A stretch of DNA of 64,000 nucleotides from Prochlorococcus sp. AG-347-G20 (GCA_003281645.1 QCBJ01000001.1:1-64000); one strand, 5' to 3'; numbered from the stretch's first letter, positions 26,520 to 35,938 are shown. Notes: generated by a model not told the origin, from the sequence alone. A program made the numbers and translations.

Positions 26520-28107
26520 CTTTTAAATCCAAATTCTTTAGTTCTTTTATAACATTTCTGCATAGTCCTAAGTTCCATTTTTCAAGAAGAAGATCATGGT
26601 TTCTATTTAAAGGTAAAAGTTCAAATGTAAGAATATTTTCCTGTAATTTTATTTGAACTGAAGAGATTACCTTGTCAGGTCTTTGATCAAGAGATGCTGC
26701 TAGTCTAAGGATTAATGACATTTCAAGAACTAATGTTTTATCTTCTTTTGATATTAAATTTTGCCAAGACTCATGTCTTTTCTTGGGTAGAGTCTTTCTA
26801 TGGTATCTAGCAATTGATGCAATAATATTTGTTTCTGCTTCAGAATATCCCAACAACTCACAATTTTTTATTAAGTACCAAGAGTGTTTGTGATATGAAC
26901 CAACATTCACGTATTTCCCACAATTATAAAGATTAGAAGCTGCCCAAAGCAGTTCTTTAGCTTTAGGGTCATTATCGCTATGAAAGATATTTTTAGTCTG
27001 ATCATAGATTTGAAAAGCAATATCAATAACTTTCTCAGCTCTTGTATTATCTACTCCAAACTTTCTGGCCTGATGAACTATAGTTGTTTTCCTAATATTA
27101 CTTTGAATATTTAATTCGTTTTTAATTATCCCTTTACGAAGCATCCAATCTACAACCAAACCCTCTCGCAGCGCCCTCTCACTTATTGTTAATTCATTAA
27201 AGTTCAACATCTCCATTGCGGTGTTTAATATCAATGCTCCTGGAATAATTATTTCTGCTCTTCTCTCACTTAATGAAGGTATTTTCTTGATTTCCGAAAC
27301 TGGCAATTTAATTAGTTTTTCCAATACATTATGTAAATTTTCTCTTTTAAATTTATAACCATGCAACTTTTGTTTAGGTTCTCCCAAATCATCTAGAATC
27401 AAATTTCCTAATGAGGTTGCAGTGCCACTGGTTGCAATCATAGATAAAGTCTTATCTCCCTTAGATCTACTCTTTATTTTTCGAACAGATGGTTCTAAAG
27501 ATCCTTTAATAAAAGTTGTTAGAAAACTCGATCTTTCTGAATTTATAGATTCTTTATTTAAAAAATCATTTTTAAGTCTTACCGCACCAATTCTTGAACT
27601 GGTAAGAGCTATAGCATCTTTTTTATCTGCAAGTATTAATTCTGTAGATCCTCCTCCAATATCTATGATTACAAAAGACTGATCTTCAAAAGCCATACCA
27701 GAAAGAACACCAAGGTAAATTAATCTGGCTTCCTCAGAACCACTTATCATTTCTATTTGAATATCAGTTTCATCAAGAACTCTTCTAATAAAATCTTGAC
27801 CGTTTGGAGCTTCCCTAACTGCACTTGTTGCTGCTGTTACTATTTGTTTTACTCCATTACTTTTACAATATTCCTTAAATCGCTTAAGAGTAACTAATGC
27901 TCTTTGGATTGATTCTTCAGTAAGATTACCCTCCTCATCTCTTTCTCCAAGACGAGTTGTTGATTTATCAGTGAATTTTATTGAAAATGATTTTAATTCT
28001 AGATTAATTTCTGCTACCAAGAGATGTGTAGAGTTAGTTCCAATATCTATAGAAGCTACTAAAATTTGCTTTTCTTGAAAATATCTTAAACCTTGCTTTT
28101 GTATCAT
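26512..28107 (-). CDS. ppx: Exopolyphosphatase (Ppx/GppA family)
   Basis: This 531-residue enzyme releases phosphate from polyphosphate ends, and family members can also cleave pppGpp. The ASKHA domain shows VASIDIGTNSTHLLVAEI near residue 16, VTAATSAVREAPNG near 100, and VIIDIGGGSTELILAD near 150. The C-terminal part (about 320-520) has HD-domain-like features, including KYVNVGSYHKHSWYLIKN. The length is normal. Phosphate storage fits life in a phosphate-poor ocean (inference). Confidence 0.93.
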   Translation of the reverse strand: MIQKQGLRYFQEKQILVASIDIGTNSTHLLVAEINLELKSFSIKFTDKSTTRLGERDEEGNLTEESIQRALVTLKRFKEYCKSNGVKQIVTAATSAVREAPNGQDFIRRVLDETDIQIEMISGSEEARLIYLGVLSGMAFEDQSFVIIDIGGGSTELILADKKDAIALTSSRIGAVRLKNDFLNKESINSERSSFLTTFIKGSLEPSVRKIKSRSKGDKTLSMIATSGTATSLGNLILDDLGEPKQKLHGYKFKRENLHNVLEKLIKLPVSEIKKIPSLSERRAEIIIPGALILNTAMEMLNFNELTISERALREGLVVDWMLRKGIIKNELNIQSNIRKTTIVHQARKFGVDNTRAEKVIDIAFQIYDQTKNIFHSDNDPKAKELLWAASNLYNCGKYVNVGSYHKHSWYLIKNCELLGYSEAETNIIASIARYHRKTLPKKRHESWQNLISKEDKTLVLEMSLILRLAASLDQRPDKVISSVQIKLQENILTFELLPLNRNHDLLLEKWNLGLCRNVIKELKNLDLKVI

Positions 28108-28232
28108 TTCTTTTTATAAGATGCAGACATCTTTAATCCATTAATAAATATACTCAAGATTGATTATTAAATAATAGAAAACATCTAATCCTAGTAAGAT
28201 TATTTAAAGTTATGAAATATACAATAGGTCAT

Positions 28233-29120
28233 ATGCAAAATACAAATCGACAAATTAAATTAAGTACTTTTTTTGAATTATTAAGGTGGAATAAGCCGAC
28301 TGGAAGAATGATCTTACTTATTCCTGCTGGATGGAGTTTATATTTAACCCCAGATGCTAATCCAACATTTTTAATGTTGCTAAGAATAATCCTTGGAGGG
28401 CTACTAGTAAGTGGATTAGGCTGCGTAGTAAATGATATTTGGGACAAAAAAATTGATCAAAGAGTTTTCAGGACAAAAAATAGACCTCTAGCTGCAAATA
28501 AAATCAGTCTTAAAACGGCTTATTCAATTCTTTTCTTTTTAATTTTATCTAGTTTCTTTTTAACTTTGTCACTGCCTCAACCTGGCAGAATCCTTTCCAT
28601 TTCACTTGCTTTTTTAGCTTTACCTATTATTTTAATTTATCCTTCTGCCAAAAGATGGTTTAAATATCCTCAATTAATCTTATCCATATGCTGGGGTTTT
28701 GCTGTCTTAATTCCCTGGGCCGCAAATGAAGGCAATTTAAATAGTATTGTTTTATTGTTTTGCTGGCTAGCCACTATTTTTTGGACTTTTGGCTTTGACA
28801 CAATTTATGCTTTAGCAGATAAAAAATATGATATCAAAATTGGAATAAATAGTTCCGCTGTTAACCTCCAGAACAATACAAGAATAACTATTCAAATTTG
28901 CTATTTATTAACTTCTATTTTTCTCGCATTATGCGGATTTATTAATCAAATGGATTTTATTTTTTGGCCAATTTGGCTTACAACGGCAATCTTAATGCAG
29001 CGAGATGTACTAAAGGTATTTCCTGAGGAAAAGCAATCAATAAAAAATATTGGGAATCACTTCAAAAATCAATCAATTTATGGAGGAGTCCTTTTATTAG
29101 GAATTATTATTGCCTCATAA
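28233..29120 (+). CDS. ubiA: 4-hydroxybenzoate polyprenyltransferase, UbiA type
   Basis: This membrane prenyltransferase attaches a solanesyl or similar chain to 4-hydroxybenzoate, the cyanobacterial route to plastoquinone. The aspartate-rich motifs are NDIWDKKIDQRVFRTKNRPL near residue 70 and ADKKYDIKIGINSSAV near 200. About eight hydrophobic segments are seen. I prefer the ATG at 28233; another lies at 28212. The LD-carboxypeptidase-like gene begins 9 bases downstream. chlG in this window is a paralogous prenyltransferase with a different tail specificity. Confidence 0.9.
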   Translation: MQNTNRQIKLSTFFELLRWNKPTGRMILLIPAGWSLYLTPDANPTFLMLLRIILGGLLVSGLGCVVNDIWDKKIDQRVFRTKNRPLAANKISLKTAYSILFFLILSSFFLTLSLPQPGRILSISLAFLALPIILIYPSAKRWFKYPQLILSICWGFAVLIPWAANEGNLNSIVLLFCWLATIFWTFGFDTIYALADKKYDIKIGINSSAVNLQNNTRITIQICYLLTSIFLALCGFINQMDFIFWPIWLTTAILMQRDVLKVFPEEKQSIKNIGNHFKNQSIYGGVLLLGIIIAS

Positions 29121-29129
29121 ATTCTAAAA

Positions 29130-30002
29130 ATGGTTTTTAAATTAAAAAAAGGTGATCTAATAGATATTTTAGCTCCTGGATCCTTTATTGATGAAGAAGA
29201 AAATTTTCAAAAAGGCATAGAAATCTTAAAAAACTGGGGCTTGGGAATTAATGAAAATAATTCTCTATCTAAAAAATTTGGTTATTTCGCAGGTGATGAT
29301 CTAACTAGATTTGAAGAACTGGAAAAAGCACAAAATAGTAAGCTAATCATTTTTGCAAAAGGAGGCTGGGGTTCAGCAAGACTTTTAGAAAAAGAACCTT
29401 CTTGGCAGCATGGTTTAATGCTTGGGTTCTCAGATACATGTTCTTTATTACTATCTAAATATTCTCAAGGATTTATAGGTTCTATTCATGGCCCAATGGT
29501 CACTAGCCTTTTCAATGAGCCAGAGTGGAGTCTTGAGAGATTAAGAAATTTACTTTTTGAGGGTTATGTTGAGGACATAAGAGGAATTCCTTTAAGAGCT
29601 GGAAAAGCTAAAGGAGAAATTATCGTTTCTAACTTAACTATTGCTACTTTTTTAATTGGTACTAATCACTTTCCAGATTGCAAAGGGAAAATAATAATTT
29701 TTGAAGATATTAATGAAGATATTTATAAAATTGATCGAATGTTGACTTACCTCAGAATGACTAAAACACTTTCTGAAATTGCTGGTATTGGATTCGGAAG
29801 TTTTTCTAATGATTCCTGCGACCTTGAATGGAAAGATTTAATAAAAAACTGCATTGTTGAAAGACTCCAAGAGTTTGATTTTCCTATTCTTTTTGACCTC
29901 CCAATAGGCCACATATCGGGAAATGCTTGCATTCCTTTAGGATACGAAGCTACCTTAAATGGTGATGATGGTATTCTTAGTTTCGATACACCTTTTAACT
30001 AG
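29130..30002 (+). CDS. LD-carboxypeptidase-like protein, peptidase family S66
   Basis: The 290-residue product resembles murein tetrapeptide LD-carboxypeptidases, which trim D-Ala from recycled cell-wall peptides. Seen: GDLIDILAPGSFIDEE at the start, IFAKGGWGSARLLEK near residue 72, the nucleophile region LGFSDTCSLL near 97, IHGPMVTSL near 118, and GHISGNACIPLG near the end, which supplies the catalytic His of the Ser-His-Glu triad. No signal peptide is seen, consistent with cytosolic recycling. Its stop overlaps the stop of ispD by 4 bases. Confidence 0.88.
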   Translation: MVFKLKKGDLIDILAPGSFIDEEENFQKGIEILKNWGLGINENNSLSKKFGYFAGDDLTRFEELEKAQNSKLIIFAKGGWGSARLLEKEPSWQHGLMLGFSDTCSLLLSKYSQGFIGSIHGPMVTSLFNEPEWSLERLRNLLFEGYVEDIRGIPLRAGKAKGEIIVSNLTIATFLIGTNHFPDCKGKIIIFEDINEDIYKIDRMLTYLRMTKTLSEIAGIGFGSFSNDSCDLEWKDLIKNCIVERLQEFDFPILFDLPIGHISGNACIPLGYEATLNGDDGILSFDTPFN

Positions 30003-30670
30003 GAGTTCTTCACAAAAAGTTTTGCTATTTTCAAATCTATAGGGGATGTAATTTTTATATTTGAATAAGTTCCTTCAATAATCTTCACTTTCCAATTAAG
30101 CATTTCGAATAGAGAGGCATCATCTGTAACTTTCCAGTTTTTATCAATTGCCATCTTATGAGCTTTTTTTAATCTATCTACTAAAAAGCCCTGAGGAGTT
30201 TGCGCTGCCCATAGATAATTTCTATCTGGCGTTTCTTTAATAAAACCTTCATTATCAACAATCTTTATAGTGTCAGTTACCTTAGTAGCCAAGATTACAG
30301 CTTCATTTTTATCTAATTCCTTGGCACAAAGGTCTATTAATTCAGGATTAATTAGACATCTAGCACCATCATGTATTAAAACTTTTTCAGCATCTTTTGG
30401 TAACGCTTTTAAACCATTAAAAACTGACTGTTGTCTGGTATCACCACCATTAATCCAATGAACTTTATGGGCAAAATCCTTTGCTGAATTTAATAATAAA
30501 TTTTCATCTTTCGGTTGCCCAATTATTCCAACCCAATTTGTTGAGCTTGCAGAAAATACAGATTTAAGTGTCCAATAAATCAAAGACTCTCCCTCTAAAT
30601 CAATAAGTAATTTATTTTTTCCAGCTTTCATTCTGCTACCGCTCCCTGCAGCTGGTATTAAAAAGTGCAC
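29999..30670 (-). CDS. ispD: 2-C-methyl-D-erythritol 4-phosphate cytidylyltransferase
   Basis: IspD makes CDP-methylerythritol in the MEP isoprenoid pathway, which feeds carotenoids, the plastoquinone tail and phytol. The 223-residue product has PAAGSGSRMKAGKNKLL (residues 6-22, the CTP-binding loop), LIHDGARCLINPELI near 98, and a TVKIV/TDTIKIV stretch near 130, then WAAQTPQGFLVDRLKKA near 153. The length is typical. It is divergent from fabG, with 92 bases between the starts. Confidence 0.96.
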   Translation of the reverse strand: MHFLIPAAGSGSRMKAGKNKLLIDLEGESLIYWTLKSVFSASSTNWVGIIGQPKDENLLLNSAKDFAHKVHWINGGDTRQQSVFNGLKALPKDAEKVLIHDGARCLINPELIDLCAKELDKNEAVILATKVTDTIKIVDNEGFIKETPDRNYLWAAQTPQGFLVDRLKKAHKMAIDKNWKVTDDASLFEMLNWKVKIIEGTYSNIKITSPIDLKIAKLFVKNS

Positions 30671-30762
30671 AATAGAAGGTCTTGATATTTTCTAGACAAT
30701 TATAAATAAAAGCAATATCTTTACACAAATAGTACTACGATTGAAAATTATAAAATTTCATA

Positions 30763-31512
30763 ATGTCCAATACAGATTCATTAACAGGCAAAGTTGCTTT
30801 AATCACTGGAGCTAGCAGAGGAATTGGTAAAGAAATTGCTTTAGAACTTAGCCGATTAGGAGCAGAAGTTTTCATTAATTATTCTTCTTCTGATGAAAAA
30901 GCTGAAGAAGTTGTAAATTTAATAAAAAATTTGGGAGGTAAAGCTCATAAATTAAAATTTGATGTTTCAAAAGAGGATTCTGTCAGTTCAGCTTTTGAAG
31001 AAATAATCAAAATTAATGGCACCATCGATATCCTCATTAACAATGCTGGAATTACTAGAGATGGACTATTGATGAGAATGAAATCCGAACAATGGGATGA
31101 TGTACTAAATACAAACTTAAAAGGAGTTTTTCTTTGTACAAAATATGCTTCAAAATTTATGATGAAAAAAAGAAGTGGTAGCATCGTAAATATTTCATCT
31201 GTTGTTGGAATAATTGGTAATCCTGGTCAAGCAAATTATTCTGCAGCCAAAGCTGGAGTTATTGGATTTACCAAAACTTGCGCTAAAGAATTTGCCTCAA
31301 GAGGTATAAACGTTAATGCCATAGCTCCAGGTTTTATAGAAACAGAGATGACTGAAAAACTTAATACTAAAGAGATTCTTAAAGTTATTCCTTTAGGGAA
31401 ATTAGGAAGTTGTACTCAAATTGCGAACTTAGTGTCATTCTTAGTTTCAAGTGATGCAGGAAGTTACATCACAGGGCAAACAATTAGTATAGATGGGGGT
31501 ATGAGTATTTAG
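30763..31512 (+). CDS. fabG: 3-oxoacyl-[acyl-carrier-protein] reductase
   Basis: FabG reduces 3-oxoacyl-ACP with NADPH in fatty acid elongation. The 249-residue SDR shows ALITGASRGIGKEIALEL (residues 12-29), ILINNAGITRDGLLMRM near 88, the catalytic Ser/Tyr/Lys in NISSVVGI and NYSAAKAG near 141-160, and INVNAIAPGFIETEMTEKL near 182. The length and NNAGITRDGLLMRM motif are specific for FabG rather than a generic SDR. Confidence 0.95.
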   Translation: MSNTDSLTGKVALITGASRGIGKEIALELSRLGAEVFINYSSSDEKAEEVVNLIKNLGGKAHKLKFDVSKEDSVSSAFEEIIKINGTIDILINNAGITRDGLLMRMKSEQWDDVLNTNLKGVFLCTKYASKFMMKKRSGSIVNISSVVGIIGNPGQANYSAAKAGVIGFTKTCAKEFASRGINVNAIAPGFIETEMTEKLNTKEILKVIPLGKLGSCTQIANLVSFLVSSDAGSYITGQTISIDGGMSI

Positions 31513-31692
31513 TTATGTACTTTGATAAGGCTGGCCTAATTCATCTCTCAATCTTCTAATTTTTTGTAAAAGTTTTAGTCTTCGACTTCTAGCAGTTAAT
31601 GTCAAGAAAAATCTTAAAGGAAAGTATATCAGTGTCATTGCAATCGCGAGGATTGCGGTAAGAGTAAAAATAAGATTATTTGTTTCTTCCAT
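31513..31692 (-). CDS. Small membrane protein, 59 aa, unknown function
   Basis: A 59-residue ORF begins MEETNNLIFTLTAILAIA and has one hydrophobic segment (about residues 7-31) followed by a very basic amphipathic tail with RSRRLKLLQKIRRLRDEL and QPYQST. The regular heptad-like arrangement and clean N-terminus make it a credible gene. I do not know its function. It starts directly after fabG on the opposite strand and fills most of the 311-base gap before groEL. Confidence 0.6.
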   Translation of the reverse strand: MEETNNLIFTLTAILAIAMTLIYFPLRFFLTLTARSRRLKLLQKIRRLRDELGQPYQST

Positions 31693-31711
31693 AATTTAAA
31701 GATACTCTTAT

Positions 31712-31740
31712 TTGAGTTAATTTGTATGCCTAATTAAAAT
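31712..31740 (+). promoter_or_regulatory. Candidate sigma-70 promoter of groEL
   Basis: TTGAGT (31712-31717) and TAAAAT (31735-31740) are spaced by 17 bases and would give a leader of about 75 bases. I looked for a CIRCE element (TTAGCACTC with its inverted GAGTGCTAA) between 31693 and 31823 and did not see one, so HrcA control is not evident. Confidence 0.4.
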
Positions 31741-31823
31741 AAATTCGGCTTTCCCCACTTAATTAAATATCCCTTAAAAATGATTCTATGGGAGATTAGA
31801 ATAGGATTAAAGATCGAGTAAAC

Positions 31824-33521
31824 ATGGCTAAACAGTTAAATTTTTCTAATGAATCAAGAGAAGCGCTAGAAAAAGGTGTAAATTTCGTAGCTAATGCGGT
31901 AAAGGTTACTATTGGGCCAAAAGCAAAAAACGTAGTTATAGAGAGAAAATTTGGTTCGCCCGACATAGTTAGAGATGGGGCCACAGTTGCTAAAGAGATT
32001 GAGATTGAGAACCCTATTTCTAATTTGGGGGCTAAATTAATAGAACAAGTTGCATCCAAGACAAAAGAGAGTGCAGGAGATGGAACAACAACAGCCACCA
32101 TTTTGACTCAGAAGATGGTTCAAGAGGGATTGAAAAATATTGCTTCTGGTGCCAGTCCTATGGAGTTAAAAAAAGGTATGGAGGCAGGCCTAGGTTTTGT
32201 TCTAGAAAAATTAAGTTCCAAAAGTATTTCATTAAGTGGTTCTGATATCCAAAAAGTTGCAACAGTTAGTGCTGGAGGTGATGAAGAAATTGGATCTATA
32301 ATTTCGAAGGCAATGGATATTGTTACTTCGGATGGTGTAATAACTGTTGAGGAATCTCAATCACTAGATACAGAATTAGATATAACTGAAGGAATGTCTT
32401 TTGACAGAGGATATAGTTCTCCATATTTCGTAACAGACCAAGAAAGACAAGTTTGTGAACTTGAAAACCCTAAAATATTAATAACTGATCAAAAAATTTC
32501 AACTTTAGTTGATCTGGTTCCAATACTTGAAGAAATTCAAAAATCAGCTTCACCTTTTCTAATTCTTGCTGAAGATATCGAAGGAGAGGCTTTAACTACC
32601 TTGGTTTTGAATAAGAATAGTGGAGTGTTAAACGTAGCTTCCGTAAGAGCTCCGTTATTTGGAGAGAGAAGAAAAGCTGCCCTTGAAGATATTGCTATTC
32701 TTACTGGAGCTAAGTTAATTAGTGAAGATAAATCGATGACACTTGATAAAGTATCGATTAATGACTTAGGCAAAGCAAAAAAAATAACTATCACGAAGGA
32801 CAAAACTACAATTGTTGCCTTCGAAGACACTAAAGATTTGGTTAAAGCGCGAGTAGAAAAATTAAAGAGAGAAGTTGAAATAACAGACTCAGAGTATGAT
32901 CAGGACAAAATCAATGAAAGGATAGCAAAACTAGCTGGAGGAGTAGCACTTATCAAAGTTGGAGCTGCAACAGAAACAGAGATGAAGTACAAAAAGTTAA
33001 GAATCGAAGATTCCCTTAATGCTACGAAAGCTGCTATTGAAGAAGGTGTAGTTTCTGGAGGTGGACAAACTTTAATTGAAATATCAGATGACCTTTTAAA
33101 TTTAAGTCAAAAATCTTCTGATGATTTAAGAACAGGGATAAATATAGTAAAAGAAGCCCTTTTGGAACCAACTAAACAAATAGCAAAAAATGCTGGTTTT
33201 AATGGTGATGTAGTTGTCGCTGAAATTAAAAGAATTAACAAAGGCTTCAATGCTAATTCAGGAAAATATGAGGATTTAAAAGATTCAGGAATATTAGATC
33301 CAACCAAAGTAATAAGATTAGCTCTTCAAGATTCAGTATCTATTGCAGCTATGCTCCTCACAACAGAAGTTGCGATGGCTGACATTCCAGAGCCTGAAGC
33401 CGCAGCCCCAGGAGGACCAGGTGGAGATCCAATGGGGGGAATGGGCGGCATGGGTATGCCAGGTATGGGCGGCATGGGTATGCCAGGTATGGGCGGCATG
33501 GGTATGCCAGGTATGATGTAA
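31824..33521 (+). CDS. groL: 60 kDa chaperonin GroEL (standalone copy)
   Basis: This 565-residue GroEL folds client proteins in a double ring. Motifs: [17 protein letters not shown] near residue 29, [14 protein letters not shown] near 87 (ATP site), [12 protein letters not shown], and SGGGQTLIE near 410. The C-terminus is a Gly/Met/Pro tail made of three 8-residue units with DNA repeats of 24 bp. No groES lies upstream or downstream, so it resembles the second, unlinked groEL of cyanobacteria, not the groESL copy. The position of [11 protein letters not shown] before GDGTTTAT is normal. Confidence 0.93.
   Translation: MAKQLNFSNESREALEKGVNFVANAVKVTIGPKAKNVVIERKFGSPDIVRDGATVAKEIEIENPISNLGAKLIEQVASKTKESAGDGTTTATILTQKMVQEGLKNIASGASPMELKKGMEAGLGFVLEKLSSKSISLSGSDIQKVATVSAGGDEEIGSIISKAMDIVTSDGVITVEESQSLDTELDITEGMSFDRGYSSPYFVTDQERQVCELENPKILITDQKISTLVDLVPILEEIQKSASPFLILAEDIEGEALTTLVLNKNSGVLNVASVRAPLFGERRKAALEDIAILTGAKLISEDKSMTLDKVSINDLGKAKKITITKDKTTIVAFEDTKDLVKARVEKLKREVEITDSEYDQDKINERIAKLAGGVALIKVGAATETEMKYKKLRIEDSLNATKAAIEEGVVSGGGQTLIEISDDLLNLSQKSSDDLRTGINIVKEALLEPTKQIAKNAGFNGDVVVAEIKRINKGFNANSGKYEDLKDSGILDPTKVIRLALQDSVSIAAMLLTTEVAMADIPEPEAAAPGGPGGDPMGGMGGMGMPGMGGMGMPGMGGMGMPGMM
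33441..33512 (+). repeat. Three 24-bp tandem repeats in the groEL tail
   Basis: Positions 33441-33464, 33465-33488 and 33489-33512 are identical 24-base units encoding MGGMGMPG. They are strikingly GC-rich for this genome. A Gly/Met-rich tail is a known GroEL feature; the exact repeat suggests slippage or gene conversion. Confidence 0.9.
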
Positions 33522-33540
33522 AAAGCTAACTAGCTTTTTT
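33520..33540. terminator. Compact hairpin between convergent groEL and the acidic repeat gene
   Basis: AAAAAGCTA (33520-33528) and TAGCTTTTT (33531-33539) form an inverted repeat over the stops of both genes, with an A-run and a T-run at its edges. In RNA the usable core is AGC/GCT plus the A/T flanks, so a terminator for both directions is likely. Confidence 0.55.
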
Positions 33541-34002
33541 ATCTTTATTAATCCATTTTCTTAAATTTTTAATATTAGGTAGTGGTAATTTTGGGTTTTT
33601 AATATACTGATTTATTTGATTAGAATCTTGCTTAGTACTAAAGATTTGATTATTGTTTGAAATTTTTAAGTAATTTGATTCAAAATTTGTTTCTTCTAAA
33701 TTTTCTAAAGTTTTAAAAGATTCAAGCCTAATTTGTTCTTGATTTTCTTCTTCATGATTTTCATCAATTAAAGTTATTTGTTCTTGATTTTCTTCTTCAT
33801 GATTTTCATCAATTAAAGTTATTTGTTCTTGATTTTCTTCTTCATGATTTTCATTTTGTACTGGACTATGGATTAATAAATCATTTAAAGAATCAATCCC
33901 AAATCTATGGACCCACTTAAGAACAATATTTTCTTTAAGCAAAAAATTATTTTCTGAAGAGGCTTTTTTAAAAACTTGTATTAGATGAATTTTTAAAAGC
34001 AT
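33526..34002 (-). CDS. Acidic repeat protein of unknown function, 158 aa
   Basis: I do not recognise this protein. Residues 1-47 look structured and amphipathic (LIQVFKKASSENNFLLKENI, then WVHRFGIDSLNDLL). Next come two full 15-residue units beginning ENHEEENQEQITLID and a third partial unit, all very acidic (about residues 51-95). The C-terminus is asparagine-rich and basic, ending PLPNIKNLRKWINKD. It starts 7 bases after the ABC-2 permease gene, so it is probably the last gene of the ctaA-ctaB-ABC transcript. No signal peptide or membrane segment is evident. Confidence 0.6.
   Translation of the reverse strand: MLLKIHLIQVFKKASSENNFLLKENIVLKWVHRFGIDSLNDLLIHSPVQNENHEEENQEQITLIDENHEEENQEQITLIDENHEEENQEQIRLESFKTLENLEETNFESNYLKISNNNQIFSTKQDSNQINQYIKNPKLPLPNIKNLRKWINKDKKAS
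33731..33854 (-). repeat. 45-bp tandem repeat inside the acidic repeat gene
   Basis: Units at 33731-33775 and 33776-33820 are identical 45-base copies, and a third copy continues to about 33854. The period keeps the reading frame and encodes 15 residues. Identical DNA in neighbouring copies points to recent duplication. Confidence 0.9.
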
Positions 34003-34009
34003 AAATTTA

Positions 34010-34834
34010 TTAATTTAACTTCTTATTTAACAGAGGCCTTATGATAATCAAGGATAAAACTGTTAAAGAAAATAAAATTGATATACAACTCTTACAAGTT
34101 AAATCACCATATGGAGCATGTAAAGCCACTAATTCTAAATTCATAGTTTCTGAATAAGCAGTCCTAATAGGTTCTATCGCAAAAGTTAATGGATTTAATG
34201 AAGCTAACCACCCAAGCCAATTTGGCATGAAAGAAATTGGAGCCAAAGCAGTACTTGCAAAAAGAAGAGGTAAATTTATCACAAATATAAGAGCGATTAA
34301 TTCAATATGTCCGGGCAAAACAAACGCTAAACATAAACTTATTGATGTCACAAAAAGAACTAATAGAATTAGTGTTGTAAAAACAATTCCTAAACCATAT
34401 AAGTTGGGCCATCCATATCCCAAAGTGTATGAAACAACCATTATTACAATACTCTGAACAAAGCTCAGGATTGTTATATAAAAAAAAGAAGATAAAACTA
34501 TGGATAATCTACTGGTTAAAGGAGCTACAAGTAATCTATTAAGAAATCCAAACTCTCTATCAAACATTAAAGGAAGCCCAGAATTCAGGGCTCCGCTAAA
34601 AGCAGTAAATACAATAAGTCCTGCTCCTAAAAAATTCCCATAAGAATCAACTCCTGGTAAAAAACCTTCAGGAGCTTTAGAGAATAATGCACCAAATAAA
34701 AAAAGCCAAATTATAGGTTGTAATATTCCAGCTAAAAGAGTTGATGGTCTTCTTTTTAATTGAATAAATAATCTCTTTGTTAAGGCAAATGTTTCTTGAT
34801 ATAAAAAAAATAAACTATACTGTTGTAATTCCAT
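34010..34834 (-). CDS. ABC-2 type transporter permease
   Basis: The product (274 residues from ATG 34834; a further ATG lies at 34843) has six hydrophobic segments, with the ABC-2 pattern ALTKRLFIQLKRRPSTLLAGILQPIIWLFLFG at the N-terminus and PLTSRLSIVLSSFFYI near residue 105. LASLNPLTFAIEPIRTAY near 215 is the conserved end motif of DrrB/NodJ-type permeases. It pairs with the ATPase 39 bases upstream. The substrate, a drug, lipid or glycan, cannot be read from sequence. Confidence 0.85.
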   Translation of the reverse strand: MELQQYSLFFLYQETFALTKRLFIQLKRRPSTLLAGILQPIIWLFLFGALFSKAPEGFLPGVDSYGNFLGAGLIVFTAFSGALNSGLPLMFDREFGFLNRLLVAPLTSRLSIVLSSFFYITILSFVQSIVIMVVSYTLGYGWPNLYGLGIVFTTLILLVLFVTSISLCLAFVLPGHIELIALIFVINLPLLFASTALAPISFMPNWLGWLASLNPLTFAIEPIRTAYSETMNLELVALHAPYGDLTCKSCISILFSLTVLSLIIIRPLLNKKLN

Positions 34835-34882
34835 AATTAGCATTAATCAATTTCCATTATAGTTAGTTAACCAGAATTTTTT

Positions 34883-35902
34883 TTATCGCATTGATTGCTT
34901 TGATTCTTTTTTAAGGTCTCTTTTCCCTGACATAGAAATTTCGGCATCCAATAATGTTTTCCCAGTTGCCTGAAGATATACATCATCCAAGCTTGGCTGA
35001 CTTTGGGTAAGAGAAAAAATTTCAAACTTTGAGAAGGCCAATTCCACTTTGAGCTTCGTAAGTAAATCTTTTTCCTTATCTGCTACAAAATTTATCGAGA
35101 AACCTTGAGCTTCATTTATGATAATCTGACTAATTCCATCTATTGAAGATAAAATTTGACATATATCTTTTGCTTCTTCCTGATTACTAAATTCTCTTAC
35201 TTTCAAAGTTACTCTATCTCCTCCTAATTTATTTTTGAGTTCTGCAGGAGCCCCTTGTGCTATAACTCTTCCATCATCAATTATTACTAATCTGTCTGCC
35301 AATTTATCTATTTCATCAAGATAGTGACTGCTTAAAATAATAGTCATTCCATTATTTCTCAGATTTTTCAAAAGTTGCCATATAATATTCCTACTTTCAA
35401 TATCTAAACCAACTGTAGGTTCATCCAATATTAGTACTTTGGGCAAATGTAAAAGTCCAGCTGCCAGATCTATTCTTCTTTTCATTCCCCCTGAATAAGT
35501 TCCGCACTTACGATCAATCCAATCATTCATTTCTAATTGATCTATTAATTTCTTTATCCTTTCAAATTTTTTGTTTTTATTGATGTGATATAAATCTGAT
35601 TGAAAATCCAAAAGCTCTCGTCCGGTTAATATTTTATCAAGTGCAATGTCCTGGGCAACATAACCAATTAATTCTCTAATTTTCCTTGAATTTTTTACCA
35701 GATTAATATTATTTATAAAAACTTCACCACTATCAGGCTCAATTAAAGTAGCGAGTATTTTTATGAGTGTTGATTTGCCAGCACCATTTGGGCCAAGTAT
35801 ACCGAATAATGTGCCAGCTTCAATTTCCATCGATAAACTTTTTAATGCCTTGATATCTGAATAAGATTTTGAGAGCCCTTTAACTTTTATATAATTCATC
35901 AA
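34883..35902 (-). CDS. ABC-2 type transporter ATPase (DrrA-like)
   Basis: The 339-residue ATPase powers the neighbouring permease. Walker A is GPNGAGKST (residues 38-46), the signature is YSGGMKRRIDLAAGLL, Walker B is VLILDEPTVGLD, and the switch His is in LSSHYLDEID. A C-terminal region of about 100 residues after the ATPase core is typical of DrrA/CcmA-like exporters. It lies 36 bases after ctaB and 39 bases before the permease gene. Confidence 0.88.
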   Translation of the reverse strand: MMNYIKVKGLSKSYSDIKALKSLSMEIEAGTLFGILGPNGAGKSTLIKILATLIEPDSGEVFINNINLVKNSRKIRELIGYVAQDIALDKILTGRELLDFQSDLYHINKNKKFERIKKLIDQLEMNDWIDRKCGTYSGGMKRRIDLAAGLLHLPKVLILDEPTVGLDIESRNIIWQLLKNLRNNGMTIILSSHYLDEIDKLADRLVIIDDGRVIAQGAPAELKNKLGGDRVTLKVREFSNQEEAKDICQILSSIDGISQIIINEAQGFSINFVADKEKDLLTKLKVELAFSKFEIFSLTQSQPSLDDVYLQATGKTLLDAEISMSGKRDLKKESKQSMR

Positions 35903-35938
35903 ACTTACTATTTATTTAAAAGACATTTTACATCTAAT

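Noticed and set aside
31693-31823. CIRCE heat-shock operator before groEL
   Set aside because: No TTAGCACTC / GAGTGCTAA inverted pair is visible, so HrcA control is not claimed.
32537-32830. A 97-codon minus-strand ORF inside groEL
   Set aside because: Shadow of the chaperonin gene; no start context or domain.
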